A stretch of DNA of 6,325 nucleotides from Gammaproteobacteria bacterium. GTDB taxonomy: Bacteria; Pseudomonadota; Gammaproteobacteria; Eutrophobiales; Eutrophobiaceae. The position numbers and the translations under genes were made by a program. The number at the start of each line of letters is the position of its first letter. Positions within the stretch are counted from its first letter, which is position 1. Below the pieces are notes generated by a model. The model was not told the DNA's origin. It did no database searches and worked only from the letters and a program-made list of their open reading frames with translations. The stretch spans positions 1 to 6,325 of the forward strand of contig SMWN01000113.1 in NCBI GenBank assembly GCA_004356415.1, in the 5' to 3' direction. Below, piece by piece: positions 5,401 through 6,325 of the stretch.

Positions 5401-6279
5401 TTACTTTATTCTTTTCAATATTCCGTTTAGTTCGTCTAGGGAATGGTAGCGAATCTCCAAGATCCCCTTACCGCTTTTGTGATGCTTAATTACCACTGCT
5501 GCCCCAAGGCGCCCAGATAAATCTTCCTGCAAACCTCTTAGATTGGGATCCAACTGTTGTGAAGCTGAACGTTTTTTACCGCTTTTTTTCTGCGCCCCTT
5601 TTGCCAGTAAATCACGGATCAATTTTTCAGTTGCACGCACTGATAGTCCTTGCTTGACAACTTTTTTTGCCAATTCAACCTGGTTTTCCTTCCTTGCTGC
5701 CAATATGGCGCGCGCATGACCCATCTCCAGAGCACCAGTTCCCAACATTTTTTGAACTTCGGGGTGCAACTCAAGAAGACGCAGGATGTTCGTCACAGTT
5801 GAACGAGATCTGCCGACTGCTTCAGCAGCGGTATCATGAGTCATTTCGAATTCCTGCAACAAGCGGGAAAGTGCACGCGCTTCGTCTATCGGATTCAGAT
5901 CTTCACGCTGGATGTTCTCGATCAGAGCCAGGCACATCGCTGTTTGATCTGATACATCTTTAATGATAGCTGGGATTTCATGTAATCCCGCCAACTGTGT
6001 TGCCCGCCAGCGGCGTTCCCCTACAATGATTTCGTAGGTATCAGTTCCCTTTAAAGGCCTGACGACAATCGGTTGTATCACACCCTGTTTTCGTATTGAG
6101 TTGGCCAGATCTTCAAGTGCTTGCGAATCCATTTCCTCGCGCGGCTGATACCGACCACGGACAACAACATCGACGGGAAGTGTCCGCAACTGTTCATCCA
6201 GATTTGAATCAGCACTTTCCATACTGCCTCTTGGAGACAGTAATGCATCCAACCCCTTACCTAGACCTCGTTTTCTCAT
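5401..6279 (-). CDS. parB: Chromosome-partitioning protein ParB (Spo0J family)
   Basis: ParB is a CTP-dependent DNA clamp that loads at parS sites near the origin and works with the ATPase ParA to segregate chromosomes. The 292-aa protein opens with the ParA-contacting peptide RKRGLGKGLDALL (2-14), which supports this ATG. The ParB/Srx CTP-binding domain follows, with the arginine-rich motif GERRWRA (87-93) and the conserved ENIQREDLNP (121-130). The helix-turn-helix for parS is at about 148-170 (TAAEAVGRSRSTVTNILRLLEL), and GHARA (187-191) lies in the DNA-binding core. A lysine-rich linker (about 228-240) leads to the C-terminal dimerisation domain (245-292). Length and motifs are normal. 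The frame is open upstream to the window edge but contains no better start. parA is expected just upstream, and the adjacent atp operon has its own promoter. Confidence 0.97.
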   Translation of the reverse strand: MRKRGLGKGLDALLSPRGSMESADSNLDEQLRTLPVDVVVRGRYQPREEMDSQALEDLANSIRKQGVIQPIVVRPLKGTDTYEIIVGERRWRATQLAGLHEIPAIIKDVSDQTAMCLALIENIQREDLNPIDEARALSRLLQEFEMTHDTAAEAVGRSRSTVTNILRLLELHPEVQKMLGTGALEMGHARAILAARKENQVELAKKVVKQGLSVRATEKLIRDLLAKGAQKKSGKKRSASQQLDPNLRGLQEDLSGRLGAAVVIKHHKSGKGILEIRYHSLDELNGILKRIK

Positions 6280-6325
6280 TGACTCAATATTACCTTTAAA
6301 AACAGGTTTATCTTTCAGAACAGAC

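Noticed and set aside
6280..6325. End of a parA coding region at the window edge.
   Set aside because: Two frames end with stops in this 46-nt stretch and the third is open into parB; too short to tell which, if any, is the ParA tail.

Overview
The window is an F1Fo-ATP synthase (atp/unc) operon read entirely on the minus strand, preceded by parB. From upstream to downstream on that strand the order is parB, atpI, atpB (subunit a), atpE (c), atpF (b), atpH (delta), atpA (alpha) and atpG (gamma, running off the window's left end). The chromosomal-partitioning gene next to an intact atpI-B-E-F-H-A-G order is the classic layout of Gammaproteobacteria outside the enterics. The proteins agree: AtpF (156 aa) and AtpA (513 aa) have exactly the E. 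coli lengths, with very similar sequence. The species cannot be named from this window. Base composition is moderate and the spacers are AT-rich.

Region by region (minus-strand sense): 6325-6280 is a short parB leader; parA would be expected just beyond. 6279-5401 is parB. 5400-5129 is the only sizeable non-coding gap. It carries a strong sigma70-type promoter (TTGATA, 17 bp, TATAAT) whose -10 lies inside an FNR-like palindrome, then a small leader hairpin, then sequence that still encodes the N-terminus of AtpI although no ordinary start codon is available in the right frame. 5128-3888 holds atpI and atpB, 3839-3059 atpE and atpF, 2958-2422 atpH, 2275-734 atpA and 631-1 most of atpG.

The genes make one machine. 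AtpI assists assembly or ion supply of the membrane sector; a, b and c form the proton-conducting Fo; delta, alpha and gamma are F1 parts. The beta and epsilon genes (atpD, atpC) should follow beyond position 1. The carboxylate and loop pattern of subunit c is of the proton type.

No new gene system is present: every long open frame is a known family. The unusual material is between genes. It comprises a broken or non-canonical atpI start, an FNR-like box on the promoter, a repeat family shared by the atpF-atpH and atpH-atpA spacers, and a GC-rich pair of hairpins with CAGGA at their tips between atpA and atpG.
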